Assembly (NCBI RefSeq): GCF_000409775.1
Contig: NZ_KE332377.1
Location: 964,073 to 1,028,072, forward strand
DNA: 64,000 bases
Source of the DNA: Litchfieldella anticariensis FP35 = DSM 16096
Lineage (GTDB): Bacteria > Pseudomonadota > Gammaproteobacteria > Pseudomonadales > Halomonadaceae
Direction: 5' to 3'
Within the stretch, counting starts at the first letter, position 1; the number at the start of each line of letters is the position of its first letter. Shown piece after piece: positions 53,037 to 62,107 of the stretch. Below the pieces are notes generated by a model. The model searched no databases. It was not told the origin of the DNA and was given only the letters and a program-made list of their open reading frames with translations. A program made the position numbers and the translations under genes.

Positions 53037-53990
53037 ATGAGCATGAGTGGCAACTGGTGGCTATGGGGGATCTTCGCCCTCATCGTGACAGCCATGTTGG
53101 CTGTGGACCTGCTGATGCGGGGCGACACCCACAAGGTGTCGATGAAAGAAGCCGCCCTCTGGTCAATGCTGTGGGTGCTGGTGTCGTTGCTTTTCGGCGC
53201 CGGGCTGTGGGCCTACCTATACACCACACAGGACCTCGCCGTGGCCAATAACAAGGCCACCGAGTTTCTCACTGGCTACCTGATCGAGAAATCGCTGTCG
53301 GTGGACAACGTCTTCGTCTGGCTGACGCTATTCGGCTTTTTCGGAATCCCGCCGGAACTACAACGCCGGGTATTGATTTACGGCGTGCTGGGTGCCGTGG
53401 TACTACGCGTGATCATCATCCTGATCGGAGCCTGGCTGGTGAAGAACTTCGAATGGATCCTGTACGTCTTCGGGGCCTTTCTGGTGTTCACCGGAGGAAA
53501 GATGGCCTGGAGCGCCAACAAGCAGTCCAACGTGGAAGACAATCGCCTGCTGCGCTGGCTGCGTGGTCACCTGCGCATCACCCAGTCGCTGCATGGCAAC
53601 CGATTCACCATACGTGAACAGGGCATACTCTGGGCCACCCCATTACTGGTGGTACTGATCATGGTGGAGGTGTCCGATATCATCTTCGCCGTCGACAGCA
53701 TTCCCGCGATCTTTGCCATCACCCGCGACACCTTCATCGTGCTGACGTCCAACATCTTCGCCATCCTCGGGCTACGCGCCATGTATTTCCTGTTCGCCGG
53801 GCTGGCCGAGCGCTTCTCCTTGCTCGATTATGGGCTAGCGGTAGTACTGGTGTTCATCGGCACCAAGCTACTGATCGAACCCTGGGTCCACATTCCCATC
53901 GGCTGGTCGCTGGCAGTGGTCGCAGTGGTGATTTCAGCCACCATGGCATTCAGTTGGTACTGGACCGACCGCCATGCCACCTCGTCATAG
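53037..53990 (+). CDS. TerC/Alx-family membrane protein
   Basis: A 317-residue protein with about eight membrane helices and the TerC signature: [20 protein letters not shown], then [20 protein letters not shown] and [22 protein letters not shown]. The acidic residues within these helices are conserved in this family, members of which have been linked to manganese export and co-translational metalation of secreted proteins. GGGAGG lies nine bases upstream of the ATG at 53037. The last 90 bases are duplicated at 56522-56637. Confidence 0.92.
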   Translation: MSMSGNWWLWGIFALIVTAMLAVDLLMRGDTHKVSMKEAALWSMLWVLVSLLFGAGLWAYLYTTQDLAVANNKATEFLTGYLIEKSLSVDNVFVWLTLFGFFGIPPELQRRVLIYGVLGAVVLRVIIILIGAWLVKNFEWILYVFGAFLVFTGGKMAWSANKQSNVEDNRLLRWLRGHLRITQSLHGNRFTIREQGILWATPLLVVLIMVEVSDIIFAVDSIPAIFAITRDTFIVLTSNIFAILGLRAMYFLFAGLAERFSLLDYGLAVVLVFIGTKLLIEPWVHIPIGWSLAVVAVVISATMAFSWYWTDRHATSS

Positions 53991-54109
53991 GGAAACGCTG
54001 GACACAGAGGGAAGCGAGCTTTGGTGTCTACGAGGATCCGGCGGATCTGCTGCACCATATCGACGAGGTCGGCGGTAGCAGATAGCCATCTCTTTAACGG
54101 TGTCGACCG

Positions 54110-54979
54110 TCATTCAAGGAACGACAACAACTGCTCGGTGAAGAAGTCGGGGTTTTCCTCGGGCATCCAATGGCCGGAGCGCGGTACGACGACAGTTTTA
54201 ACATTCGCGGCAATCTGCTTGAGCGGTTCGTCGAATACGTCTTGCAGTGTCATTTCACTGCCAAGGAACAACAAGGGTGTGGTCATCTTCCCATGAGCCG
54301 CGGCCTTCACCTGTGCAGCGGAACGATCGATAGCTCGACTGAAAGCGAATCCCGAACTGAGGCCGCCGGGCGAGGCGTAGGTACGCACATACTCGTCGAT
54401 ATCCTCCGGACCAATGGCTGTGGGATCATAAGCAGATGAGAAAAACCAACTCAAGTACAGTCGCTCTCGCCCTGTGATCAACGCTTCTGGCAAGTAGGGC
54501 ACCTGATGAAAGCGTTGGTGCCAGAGCCGCTTCTCGATCTCGGACCACTCCGGTACCTCAAGGTCGTAGAGCGGCAGAGGCGTATCGGCCAGCGCCAGCC
54601 TTTCAACCCGGTCAGAATGAAACCGGGTAAATGCATACGCGACCAAGCCACCGAGGTCGTGACCGACCAAGTTCACTGAGCGGAGATCCAAGCGATCAAG
54701 AAGTGCCAGAAGATCTGCACAGAGATTGGCGGCGTCGTAGCCGCTCTCAGGCGGCACCTTTTCCGAATCGCCAAAACCACGTAGGTCGAGTGCGAAGACG
54801 GTAAAATTCTCCGCAAGGGCGGGCATGATATGTCGCCACTCCCACCAAGTCTGTGGCCAACCGTGGAGCAGAAGCACCGGAGGCCCTATACCTCCCGTGA
54901 CATAGTGTAATTGAATGCCGTTCACCGTGGTCTTGTGATGGCTGAACCGTCTGCTGAGATTGGTCTCATGAGCGCTCAT
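54110..54979 (-). CDS. Alpha/beta hydrolase (epoxide hydrolase/haloalkane dehalogenase-like)
   Basis: A 289-residue hydrolase: oxyanion-hole HGWP (LLLHGWPQTWWEWRHI), nucleophile elbow LVGHDLGG with Asp as nucleophile, and a C-terminal His in PRSGHWMPEENPDF. The Asp nucleophile fits epoxide hydrolases and haloalkane dehalogenases. The start at 54979 (MSAHETNL) is preferred over an ATG at 55021. It is the first of a run of minus-strand accessory genes. Nothing gene-like is seen in 55022-55279. Confidence 0.88.
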   Translation of the reverse strand: MSAHETNLSRRFSHHKTTVNGIQLHYVTGGIGPPVLLLHGWPQTWWEWRHIMPALAENFTVFALDLRGFGDSEKVPPESGYDAANLCADLLALLDRLDLRSVNLVGHDLGGLVAYAFTRFHSDRVERLALADTPLPLYDLEVPEWSEIEKRLWHQRFHQVPYLPEALITGRERLYLSWFFSSAYDPTAIGPEDIDEYVRTYASPGGLSSGFAFSRAIDRSAAQVKAAAHGKMTTPLLFLGSEMTLQDVFDEPLKQIAANVKTVVVPRSGHWMPEENPDFFTEQLLSFLE

Positions 54980-55279
54980 CTTAGCGATGCCCTTTCGTCC
55001 GTAACCATCCTCATTCGTCAAGCAAATGATTCGGTACTGGATTCATTTCACCGTACAGGTGTAGTGCCCCCAAACCCTACAACAAATTCTGGGCGAGAGG
55101 TCAAGGGTGACCTGAGGCGTCGACTAGGCTGATACCTCCTTGCCTCCTCAGGGTGAGCTTATGGGTCCGATAAGGGGTGACCGATTACTGGGCAACAAGC
55201 GGCCGAGGCTGTGTAGTAAAAGTCCCTCTCCAATGACCTGTTGGGCGGGTTGCTCCCGTGGGCTATCTTCTTGATAGAA

Positions 55280-55807
55280 CTACTCAAGGTCAAACTGAGT
55301 CCTAGCTTCGCCGCATTTTGACTCGATATCCTCTAACGACAATTGGTGGCCAGAATTTCGAATCCAAGTTACGATCTCTCTATATTCCTGTTCGACTACC
55401 TTTGACATGAATACGATTTTCTCATTGTTCCATGCTGCGCCTCCAAATATACGCACGGCCGCATACATAACGTACGCAGTAATTAATTCGGTATTATCCG
55501 CTCTCATAGCTTTATAAAAAGCTCGATCGATACCGGCGCGATCTTTTTCGAACCTTGCGATATATAAAGAGTCGTGTAACGCGGCGGCACGCCGATATTC
55601 GCCGACAAAAGGTGAGCCAGGGATTATACTCCAAAATATTTGCGGGATACTCGCTCCATTGATCCGGTGATGGCGCTGAGCTGGCCATATTTTCCCATTA
55701 TCATCTTGGAATTTGAATGGCTCGACCAACTCCATTTCTCTATCGAACCCTTCATTTATAACCCACTTCGTTACAACGTCACCGATGAATATTCCCCAAC
55801 GACTCAT
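55280..55807 (-). CDS. DUF1353 family protein
   Basis: A 175-residue protein with the DUF1353 pattern: FKFQDDNGKIWPAQRHHRIN then GASIPQIFWSIIPGSPFVGE and RRAAALHDSLYIARF (the HD pair is conserved). Family members are typical of phages and mobile gene cassettes; a fold related to peptidases has been proposed. The start at 55807 follows GGGAGGG; an ATG at 55843 is less likely. AT-rich codon use differs from the chromosome-like genes. It follows an attC-like site. Confidence 0.78.
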   Translation of the reverse strand: MSRWGIFIGDVVTKWVINEGFDREMELVEPFKFQDDNGKIWPAQRHHRINGASIPQIFWSIIPGSPFVGEYRRAAALHDSLYIARFEKDRAGIDRAFYKAMRADNTELITAYVMYAAVRIFGGAAWNNEKIVFMSKVVEQEYREIVTWIRNSGHQLSLEDIESKCGEARTQFDLE

Positions 55808-55851
55808 ATACCCTCCCGTTAGCTCAGTTAGGTCCGACGGCATACTGCGCT

Positions 55852-55920
55852 CCTAACGCAGAGCTAACGTGCTGGGTGGCGTGGAGCGGGACCTAGTCAC
55901 GTTGAGCGTCGTGTTATGCC
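55852..55920 (-). repeat. attC-like recombination site
   Basis: In minus-strand orientation the site starts with GCATAAC at the stop of the VOC gene and ends with GCGTTAGG. Inner arms GCTCAACGTG and CACGTTAGC pair with one extra base, the extrahelical base typical of integron attC sites. It lies exactly between two small minus-strand genes, as in a cassette array. No integrase gene is present. Confidence 0.6.
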
Positions 55921-56264
55921 TGGGATTCATTAATCTCAACCTTGATTCCATCCGGGTCCATGAGAACTGCACCGAGCCGACCAAACGCCGCATTGGGTTT
56001 CACAACTACTGACTCAGGTGCCATATTAGCTTCAACTATTGCGTGCACATCATGTACGTAGAATCCCAACCGTATGCCTGACGACACGGGATTGGGGGTC
56101 AATTGCGGATAGAGTTCAAACACAAAACCTGACTGCACCGCTGCATAGTGGACTGGCCCATCACCGTGCTGTTCTTCATAGAACTCGAATCCGATCCTCT
56201 CATACCAACGCCGCGACGCCTCGAGGTCCGAAACCCTAATGACGACAAGACCTAGCTCCGGCAT
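55914..56264 (-). CDS. VOC-superfamily glyoxalase-like protein
   Basis: A 116-residue VOC protein: GLVVIRVSDLEASRRWYERI, GPVHYAAVQSGFVFELYPQL and LMDPDGIKVEINES, with His and Glu positions compatible with metal binding. VOC genes are among the most frequent integron cassette genes. It is flanked by attC-like sites on both sides (55852-55920 and 56295-56350), so it looks like a single cassette. Confidence 0.85.
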   Translation of the reverse strand: MPELGLVVIRVSDLEASRRWYERIGFEFYEEQHGDGPVHYAAVQSGFVFELYPQLTPNPVSSGIRLGFYVHDVHAIVEANMAPESVVVKPNAAFGRLGAVLMDPDGIKVEINESQA

Positions 56265-56294
56265 CTATCTTCACCCCAAGACATAATAGTGATT

Positions 56295-56445
56295 AGGCGG
56301 CTCATCTAATAATTGAATGAACGTGCCTGCGCGTTCATTCAGGTTATACCGTAAGTCATTCACAGGCCAACCCCCTGAAATTCTGAGAAATCAGGTATAG
56401 CTCGGCAGCATGACAATGATAATTGTGCCGGCTGCAGAAGACGGA
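56295..56445 (-). repeat. Cassette-border repeat B with attC-like hairpin
   Basis: Contains a perfect hairpin TGAATGAACG (56314-56323) / CGTTCATTCA (56332-56341) flanked by GGTTATACC and CATCTAATAATT, matching the layout of an attC site in minus orientation. The outer part (to 56445) matches the repeats at 57280-57400 and, partly, 48780-48850, including GTATAGCTCGGCAG and GTGCCGGCTGCA. Confidence 0.6.
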
Positions 56446-56521
56446 TGAACGGGCCTGCAATGACCTGATCACCGAAGATCTCGCCCCAGTCCATGAACGA
56501 CTTGTTCGAGGTCAGGATGGT
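56433..56521 (-). pseudogene. Fragment of an IS21-type istB ATPase gene
   Basis: The minus strand reads TILTSNKSFMDWGEIFGDQV and IAGPFIRLLQ, a diagnostic piece of IstB (the S/TNKSFxEWGEIFGD motif). The rest of the IS is missing. It is joined directly to a terC-like fragment at about 56522. Confidence 0.7.
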
Positions 56522-56637
56522 GCTGGCAGTGGTCGCGGTGGTGATTGCCGCCACCATGATGTTCAGTTGGTACTGGACCGACCGCCATGCCACCTCGTCA
56601 TAAGGAAACGCTGGAGGCAGAGGGAAGCGAGCTTTGC
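56522..56637 (+). pseudogene. Duplicated 3' end of the terC-like gene
   Basis: About 115 bp match 53913-54035 (end of the gene at 53037 plus 45 bases beyond its stop), including ACTGGACCGACCGCCATG and the common AAACGCTGGA and AGGGAAGCGAGCTTTG downstream. The start half is missing. It lies between the istB fragment and the SRPBCC gene, evidence of rearrangement. Confidence 0.8.
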
Positions 56638-56737
56638 GTCTGGCGTATCCAGCGCAAGATAGTCCCCCAGCCCCTGCAACAGATCCTGGACCAGACACGT
56701 AGCGGAAAATTTGTCCGACAGTAGCGTATTGTTAGGC

Positions 56738-57223
56738 TTACTGCCATCCATCCACGTGCGCATCAGGGTTTTTGTCCGCTACAAGATTCAATTTGATGCC
56801 ATGCTCAAGGAAAGCTTTGAGGCCGGCAAGCGTCCAGGTAAATCCTTGTGTCGACTCGCCAACATACTTGACGAGTTCGTCTCCATCACCTGTCCAGCCA
56901 GACTCTGTAATGGCAACATATGTCGTTAAATCTTCGCGCGCAACGAATCTCCACTCAACCGTGGTGCGACCGCTATATCCGTCCCACTCAATTAGAATGC
57001 GCTTATTGGGTTCAATGGCTTTTACGAGCACCAAGGTGGACGCTCCGTACATTTCCCAATCCCACTTAATTTCCTGATCAACTTCAAGTCGACCACTGCT
57101 TTTCGTAAACCAGAAATTAGTTGTGATATCAGGGTCGATGAAAGCCTCAAATACCTCTGCGACGGGTTTGCGAATGAGCATTTCCGTCTCTGCAACAGGT
57201 GCCTTTGTAATCTCCGATTTCAT
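56738..57223 (-). CDS. SRPBCC/AHSA1-domain protein
   Basis: A 161-residue START-like protein of the AHSA1 group: ETEMLIRKPVAEVFEAFIDP, TLVLVKAIEPNKRILIEWDG and ESTQGFTWTLAGLKAFLEHG. Small hydrophobic ligand binding is likely. Its stop is followed at once by GCCTAACAATACGC, the left side of an attC-like site, and an attC-like repeat (57240-57310) precedes its start, so it looks like a cassette. Sequence beyond the left half-site is disrupted by the terC/istB scraps. Confidence 0.85.
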   Translation of the reverse strand: MKSEITKAPVAETEMLIRKPVAEVFEAFIDPDITTNFWFTKSSGRLEVDQEIKWDWEMYGASTLVLVKAIEPNKRILIEWDGYSGRTTVEWRFVAREDLTTYVAITESGWTGDGDELVKYVGESTQGFTWTLAGLKAFLEHGIKLNLVADKNPDAHVDGWQ

Positions 57224-57239
57224 AGCAGCCTCCGCATAA

Positions 57240-57400
57240 GCCTAACAGGTATTAGACTGCGTGCTCGCATATCCACTTGAACGCGCCGGCACATTCATTC
57301 GTGTTATACCGCACGCCACTCACAGCCAACCATCTAAAATTAAAGGAAATTAAGTATAGCTCGGGAGCATAACGCCGAACATTGCGACAGCTGCATAACA
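57240..57400 (-). repeat. Cassette-border repeat C with attC-like site
   Basis: In minus orientation GTATAACACGAATGAATG runs to the canonical core GTTAGGC at 57240-57246, about 70 bp later. The flank up to 57400 (GTATAGCTCGGGAG, AGCTGCATAACACG) matches repeat B. It ends just before the start of the SRPBCC gene. Confidence 0.6.
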
Positions 57401-57581
57401 CGAATCGAGGTGCTCTCTTCCTTTGCCACCATATCAGCTTTGTGGTCGGTTCCTGCGGGGCGGGGCAGTAAGCTAGTATCATCCGTTGGGGGCAGCCGCC
57501 GTCGTGGTCGGACAACGGCCGGCGCGAGCAAGAGAGCCGTGCCCTCTGCATCATCCACCATCGATACCCCGGAGCCCATTC

Positions 57582-58322
57582 ATGTCTCGTGCTATCGAAA
57601 TCTCCGCTGCCGACGGCACCATCGACGCTCACGTCTTCACGCCCGGGAACGCCGACGGCCCGCTTCCGGCCGTGGTGCTGTTCACCGATATCGGCGGCCT
57701 GCGCCCCTGCTATCACGAGAAGGCGCAGCGGGTTGCGGACAACGGCTACGCCGTGTTGATGCCCAACGTCTACTACCGCGATGCGATCGGCCCCCTTGTG
57801 CCGGAGGGCAAGTCCTTCCGCGATCCGGACGTGCGACCGACCCTGCTCGAGTATGCCGCCCACCTGACACCCGAGGCACAATCTCGCGATTTTGCCGCCC
57901 TGCTGGACTGCATCGATGGTGAGGCCGAGTTCGCGGACGGCAAGGTGGGCGTGGTCGGCTATTGCATGACCGGGGCATTCGCGCTTCGCATAGCGGCCGA
58001 ACACCCCGGCCGCGTTGCCGCCGCGGCCGGTTTTCACTCGGCCCGATTGGCGGACGCCGACGACCCGAACAGTCCCGTGCACGTGGTCGGCACCATTGAG
58101 GGGCGCGTCTATCTTGGCCACGCCGACAAGGATGAGCTGCTGCCCCCCGAGCAGATTGCCCGCATGGACCGGGCGCTGGCCGACGCCGGCGTGCACTTCA
58201 CCACCGAGCTCTACAAGGGCGCGGCCCACGGCTTCACGGCCAAGGACGCCCCTTCCTACGACGCGGTCGCCGACGCGCGGCATCACAAGCGCCTGGCCAT
58301 GCTCCTGGAGGAGACGCTTTGA
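57582..58322 (+). CDS. Dienelactone hydrolase family protein
   Basis: A 246-residue alpha/beta hydrolase with a cysteine nucleophile: VGVVGYCMTGAFALR, acid in LGHADKDELLP and His in KGAAHGFTA. Dienelactone hydrolases open lactones in chlorocatechol breakdown; many relatives act on other esters. The start at 57582 is the first ATG of the MSRAIEIS block. GC-rich composition sets it apart from the AT-rich small genes on either side, so it may have a different origin. Nothing gene-like is seen in 57404-57581 or 58323-58614. Confidence 0.88.
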   Translation: MSRAIEISAADGTIDAHVFTPGNADGPLPAVVLFTDIGGLRPCYHEKAQRVADNGYAVLMPNVYYRDAIGPLVPEGKSFRDPDVRPTLLEYAAHLTPEAQSRDFAALLDCIDGEAEFADGKVGVVGYCMTGAFALRIAAEHPGRVAAAAGFHSARLADADDPNSPVHVVGTIEGRVYLGHADKDELLPPEQIARMDRALADAGVHFTTELYKGAAHGFTAKDAPSYDAVADARHHKRLAMLLEETL

Positions 58323-58614
58323 CGCAGCCTCCGCCTTTTGCCCTCAGCGGTCCCGGAAAGCGGGACCGCGATGTCGGAATCATCGGTCGCATTCCCGGAA
58401 TCTCACCTAACCTGCTGGAATGTTTCGGACTTTTACGGCATATCAACGAAGAAGCAAGTCACGCAGAACGCTTCCTCATTATCGATAGGCTTTGTCACGG
58501 GTGATCTATGCCGCAGCGCGGATGGCTTAGCAGTCTCGCTAAAGAGGCCCTTGCCCCGCCCAAGTACCACTGGAGCCGCGAATTGGTGAAAAACTGTCCG
58601 ACAACAGCGGCTGG

Positions 58615-59160
58615 TTATACATGAGTTTCCTCCGGAATCAACTCCAAAAGATCGGTAACACCAATATCCTCACCGGCCTGTGATAGCAAAGTCGAAACCT
58701 GCCCACGGTGGTGAGTTTGGTGATTAAAGAAGTGAAGGAGCAGGCTTGAATATCGCTTATTCGCCGCTACCCCTTTGATGTTGTGGTAGCTAAGGACATA
58801 ATCCAAATCGCTATCGGAAAGTTTGTCGATCCAATCGATGATTTTCTCATCCAAAAAAGCACGCTGCTCATACAAGCTACGGAAATCATCGAAAACAATC
58901 TGATCCAAGCTAGTTGGGCTCGGAAGACACGCAACCTCACGCAAGGACGTCGTACAGGAAGGGTGGGTAGCAAACCGCTTGAGCCAGATAGTGTCGCCGA
59001 CAACGATATGGTTCAGAGTGCCCCAAATAGAGCCAAAAAAGGCGCTGCGATCTTTGATGAGATCTGTTTCAGTAAGGCGACTCGCCGCTTCATAAACCTT
59101 TACATTCATCCACTGGTTATACGAAGCCATCAGTTCAAAATGGTACTTCAGACTCTTCAC
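58615..59160 (-). CDS. DinB-family protein
   Basis: A 181-residue four-helix protein of the DinB/YfiT superfamily: YHFELMASYNQWMNVKVYEA, GTLNHIVVGDTIWLKRF and LLLHFFNHQTHHRGQVSTLL. His residues in LNHI and FFNHQTHHRG form the metal site. Relatives include thiol-dependent transferases and hydrolases. Its stop lies in GTATAACCAGCC followed by TGTTGTCGGACAGTTTTTC, resembling the left half of a cassette site like that after the SRPBCC gene. Confidence 0.88.
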   Translation of the reverse strand: MKSLKYHFELMASYNQWMNVKVYEAASRLTETDLIKDRSAFFGSIWGTLNHIVVGDTIWLKRFATHPSCTTSLREVACLPSPTSLDQIVFDDFRSLYEQRAFLDEKIIDWIDKLSDSDLDYVLSYHNIKGVAANKRYSSLLLHFFNHQTHHRGQVSTLLSQAGEDIGVTDLLELIPEETHV

Positions 59161-59247
59161 AACTCCTCCTCATATCACCACGTTGCTCAGCCAAGAATCA
59201 TGAACGCTTTCGATACCAACCTTCCCAGAATCGAGCATTTGCTGACA

Positions 59248-59838
59248 TTAGCGATCGTTCAACCCCTTTCCATCGAGAATTTGCTGCATATATTTTTCGA
59301 CCCTCGACTCCCGGGTCTTGGATTGTTTGGCCCCAGAAAAATAAAGCAAGTATGCTCTTTGCCGCCCTGGCGTCAATGCATAAAAAGCGCTTTTCAAGGC
59401 AGGAATTTCATCTAATTTATTTTGAAATTCTTCAGGAATGCTAAACTCATCAGTCGTTTTGAAATTCACTTTCAAGCCCGCTTTTTCCACCTCAACAGCT
59501 TCATTGACATAGGCTTTCAAGATGGTTGCCATCTCCACTATTTCACGAGCATTAGTGAACGGAATCCGACGTGCCGCCTGGGTATTCTCACCGGGTTTTT
59601 CCAGAATACCATTGGAATCCTTCAACAAGGCACCTTTGGCAAACAAAAGCGCACAGGATTCCTTGAACCCCTGAAGTATCACTACGTTATTATTCTGGAA
59701 CGTGTAACAAGGCTTACCCCACTTTAGTTCTTCGGTCAGCTGACTGTCGAGAACTATCAGCCTCAATTCTTTCAATTCCTCCTGCCATTTCTTGACCTTA
59801 CTCAAATAGTCGTCAACCTTAGGATTCATGTTATTCAT
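59248..59838 (-). CDS. YdeI/DUF1801-like protein
   Basis: A 196-residue protein: WQEELKELRLIVLDSQLTEE, LKWGKPCYTFQNNNVVILQG, then SIPEEFQNKLDEIPALKSAF and SGAKQSKTRESRVEKY, the bipartite DUF1801 plus OmdA (YdeI) arrangement. In some bacteria YdeI affects resistance to cationic peptides; here the role is unknown. AT-rich composition matches the other cassette-like genes. No attC-like site was found at its ends. Confidence 0.82.
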   Translation of the reverse strand: MNNMNPKVDDYLSKVKKWQEELKELRLIVLDSQLTEELKWGKPCYTFQNNNVVILQGFKESCALLFAKGALLKDSNGILEKPGENTQAARRIPFTNAREIVEMATILKAYVNEAVEVEKAGLKVNFKTTDEFSIPEEFQNKLDEIPALKSAFYALTPGRQRAYLLYFSGAKQSKTRESRVEKYMQQILDGKGLNDR

Positions 59839-59935
59839 ACATTGACACTCTGAATTAAAGCCAGCTTATATCAAGATAGACTTGTCATGCTATTTGCTAT
59901 TTGTCGGCATCAGCGCTTCCTTAGGGTGAATGCGA

Positions 59936-60286
59936 TTACTCATGTTGCAAGATATTGACGAGCTTGCCCGATGGATCGCGAACATAGAACCGTCGTACCC
60001 CCCAAGGCTCACTGACCGGGCCGTACTCAATCGGAATTCCGGCACGTTGGACCCGACTGAGTGCCTCCGCGAGATCGTCTACCTCGATTGATAAATCTGG
60101 CACGGGAGTGTCCGAGCCACCTTGGCTAGCGAAGCTGACCTGTACGGACTTCTTATCGCTTGCAACATAGGTGCGAAGCCAACCATGGTCCATGGCGAGT
60201 TCCAATCCCAAGACATCGCCATAGAATGCATCAGCCTCAGCCGGATCTTGGGTAGCGACATTGGCAACAATTCGTTTGACCTTCAT
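59936..60286 (-). CDS. VOC-superfamily glyoxalase-like protein
   Basis: A 116-residue VOC protein: RIVANVATQDPAEADAFYGD, the middle STPV-type segment DTPVPDLSIEVDDLAEALSR and RRFYVRDPSGKLVNILQHE. A Glu ligand is replaced by Asn near the end (LVNIL), so metal catalysis is doubtful; relatives in antibiotic resistance bind drugs. The start at 60286 follows TGGAG. It is transcribed after a LysR-type gene on the same strand. Confidence 0.85.
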   Translation of the reverse strand: MKVKRIVANVATQDPAEADAFYGDVLGLELAMDHGWLRTYVASDKKSVQVSFASQGGSDTPVPDLSIEVDDLAEALSRVQRAGIPIEYGPVSEPWGVRRFYVRDPSGKLVNILQHE

Positions 60287-60378
60287 GCAGGCTCCAGTAG
60301 CTGTTGTGCGGGCACGTTCATGTTTGCCGGGCATTCCCTTTGACTCGTGTGCTGCCGCAGCAATTGCATCAACGTAGT

Positions 60379-61317
60379 CTAACGTTCCGCATTCGGCAAA
60401 AGGCGGTCAATGATAGGCGCATGCCGCGCCATCAGCTCGGCGACCCAATCGATGAACACACGCAATTTGGTGCTTACATGCCGATTTGGTGGAAACGCCA
60501 CGTACAGCGGCATCGGGTCGAGGCGCCAGTCTTCGAAGAGTGGCACTAGCTCACCGCAGGCAAGGTGCTCCTTGGCCATATAGTCCGGTAGCCAAAGAAT
60601 GCCAAGGCCGGCCAGACCAGCAGCAAGATAGCTATTACCATCGTCTACTGACAAGACATAGCGGCCTTGCACCTTGATGCTGTCTTCATTGCGGTGCATG
60701 GCATAGGGGAAGGTTTTACCAGTGCGGGACCATAGGAAGCCCACGATACGGTGGTGCGAATTTTCCAGCTCTTGAGGGTGCGCGGGCGAACCGGCGCGTT
60801 CCAGGTAGCTTGGCGCTGCATAAACGCCAAGCTGCAAGTCGCCGACGCGCCTTGCCATTAGCGATTGATCGGTGAGCTCGCCACCGCGCACGACACAATC
60901 CACGTTCTCATCGATAAGATCCACCACGCGATCGCTAACCCCCATGTCCAATTGGATTTCCGGGTATTGGGCATGGAACGCCGGTAGTGCCGGCACCAGA
61001 ATCATGCGAGCCAGTGGGCTGGGGACATCCACCCGCAAGCGGCCCCTCGGCAACGTCGAAGCGCTGGACAGGCTAGTCTCGGCGTCGTCTAAATCCGCCA
61101 GCAGCCGTAGCACGCGCTCGTAGTAAGCGGCCCCATCGGCCGTCACGTTAACCTTGCGCGTCGTGCGGTTCAGCAGCCTGACACGCAGCCGTGCCTCTAA
61201 CTGCTGCACGAGTTGCGTTACGGTGGTCTTGCTCATGTGAAGCGTTTCGGCTGCCTTGGTGAAGCTTCCGGTTTCCACCACCCGCGCAAATGCCTGCATT
61301 GCATCGAAACGGTCCAT
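60379..61317 (-). CDS. LysR-type transcriptional regulator
   Basis: A 312-residue regulator: helix-turn-helix MQAFARVVETGSFTKAAETL, TTVTQLVQQLEARL and the PBP2-like sensor (RGRLRVDVPSPLARMILVPA onwards). It is divergent from a RidA-family gene, the probable target. Confidence 0.93.
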   Translation of the reverse strand: MDRFDAMQAFARVVETGSFTKAAETLHMSKTTVTQLVQQLEARLRVRLLNRTTRKVNVTADGAAYYERVLRLLADLDDAETSLSSASTLPRGRLRVDVPSPLARMILVPALPAFHAQYPEIQLDMGVSDRVVDLIDENVDCVVRGGELTDQSLMARRVGDLQLGVYAAPSYLERAGSPAHPQELENSHHRIVGFLWSRTGKTFPYAMHRNEDSIKVQGRYVLSVDDGNSYLAAGLAGLGILWLPDYMAKEHLACGELVPLFEDWRLDPMPLYVAFPPNRHVSTKLRVFIDWVAELMARHAPIIDRLLPNAER

Positions 61318-61460
61318 ACCTGCTCCAAGGGAACCTTGCGATTGTTTGTATTTTACAAACAGTGATGGATAGATTTGCTCGTTTATCCGCCAACCACCAG
61401 CGCCTAAAGTACCACCATCGTTGATTCAAGGTCGCTTTGACCCATTGATGGAGGCACTAC

Positions 61461-61895
61461 ATGACTATGCGTGACATGACCAAGCATGACATGACTACGC
61501 GTGACGTTATTTTCCCGGCCGGCCGCCAAGCGCTGTATGAGCGCAATCGCTATTCGCCGGCGATCCGATCCAATGGATTTTTGTTCGTCTCAGGACAAGT
61601 CGGTAGTAGAGAAGACGGCTCACCGGAGCCCGACCTCGAGGCGCAAGTCAGGCTCGCCTTCAAGAATCTAGAGGCGATCCTAAAAGCAGCCGAGTGCACA
61701 TTCGACGACGTGATTGATGTCACTGTCTTCATGGTCGACCCCGAATCGAAGTTCGAGACGATCTGGAAGGTCGTACCAGAGTTCTGGGGTAATGCGCCCC
61801 ACCCGACGTTAACTGCCGTCGGCGTCACCTGGCTCTATGGCTTCCAGTTCGAAATCAAGGTGATAGCGAAGCTACCAGAATCACTGGATCGCTGA
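61461..61895 (+). CDS. RidA/YjgF-family protein
   Basis: A 144-residue RidA-fold protein: RYSPAIRSNGFLFVSGQVGS, QVRLAFKNLEAILKAAECTF and VIDVTVFMVDPESKF. The conserved Arg of active RidA deaminases (near the C-terminus) is replaced, so this is more likely a RidA relative with unknown chemistry. The start at 61461 follows GATGGAGG; an ATG ten codons in is an alternative. Between 61896 and 62107 only unassigned sequence is present. Confidence 0.85.
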   Translation: MTMRDMTKHDMTTRDVIFPAGRQALYERNRYSPAIRSNGFLFVSGQVGSREDGSPEPDLEAQVRLAFKNLEAILKAAECTFDDVIDVTVFMVDPESKFETIWKVVPEFWGNAPHPTLTAVGVTWLYGFQFEIKVIAKLPESLDR

Positions 61896-62107
61896 TCCGC
61901 GCGCCGATGGCTACCACCGCCCCCGCCAGAGGACGTGAAAGGTGCACGACTGAACGCCCTGCCCTGTCAGTCTCGCATTTTCTCGCTCTGGCTTTCCCTA
62001 CTCGACTTCATCGAACGACCCTGTGCGCACCTGGCCGTTGCGCAAGTAGCGGGTAATCAGCACACCGCCAGGCGTGCTGGTCGAGTGCGCCAGAGTGAAA
62101 GCAGACG

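Noticed and set aside
57252-58286. Minus-strand 344-codon frame opposite the dienelactone hydrolase gene
   Set aside because: Low-complexity residue make-up and no motif; the plus-strand gene has a Cys-Asp-His hydrolase active site.
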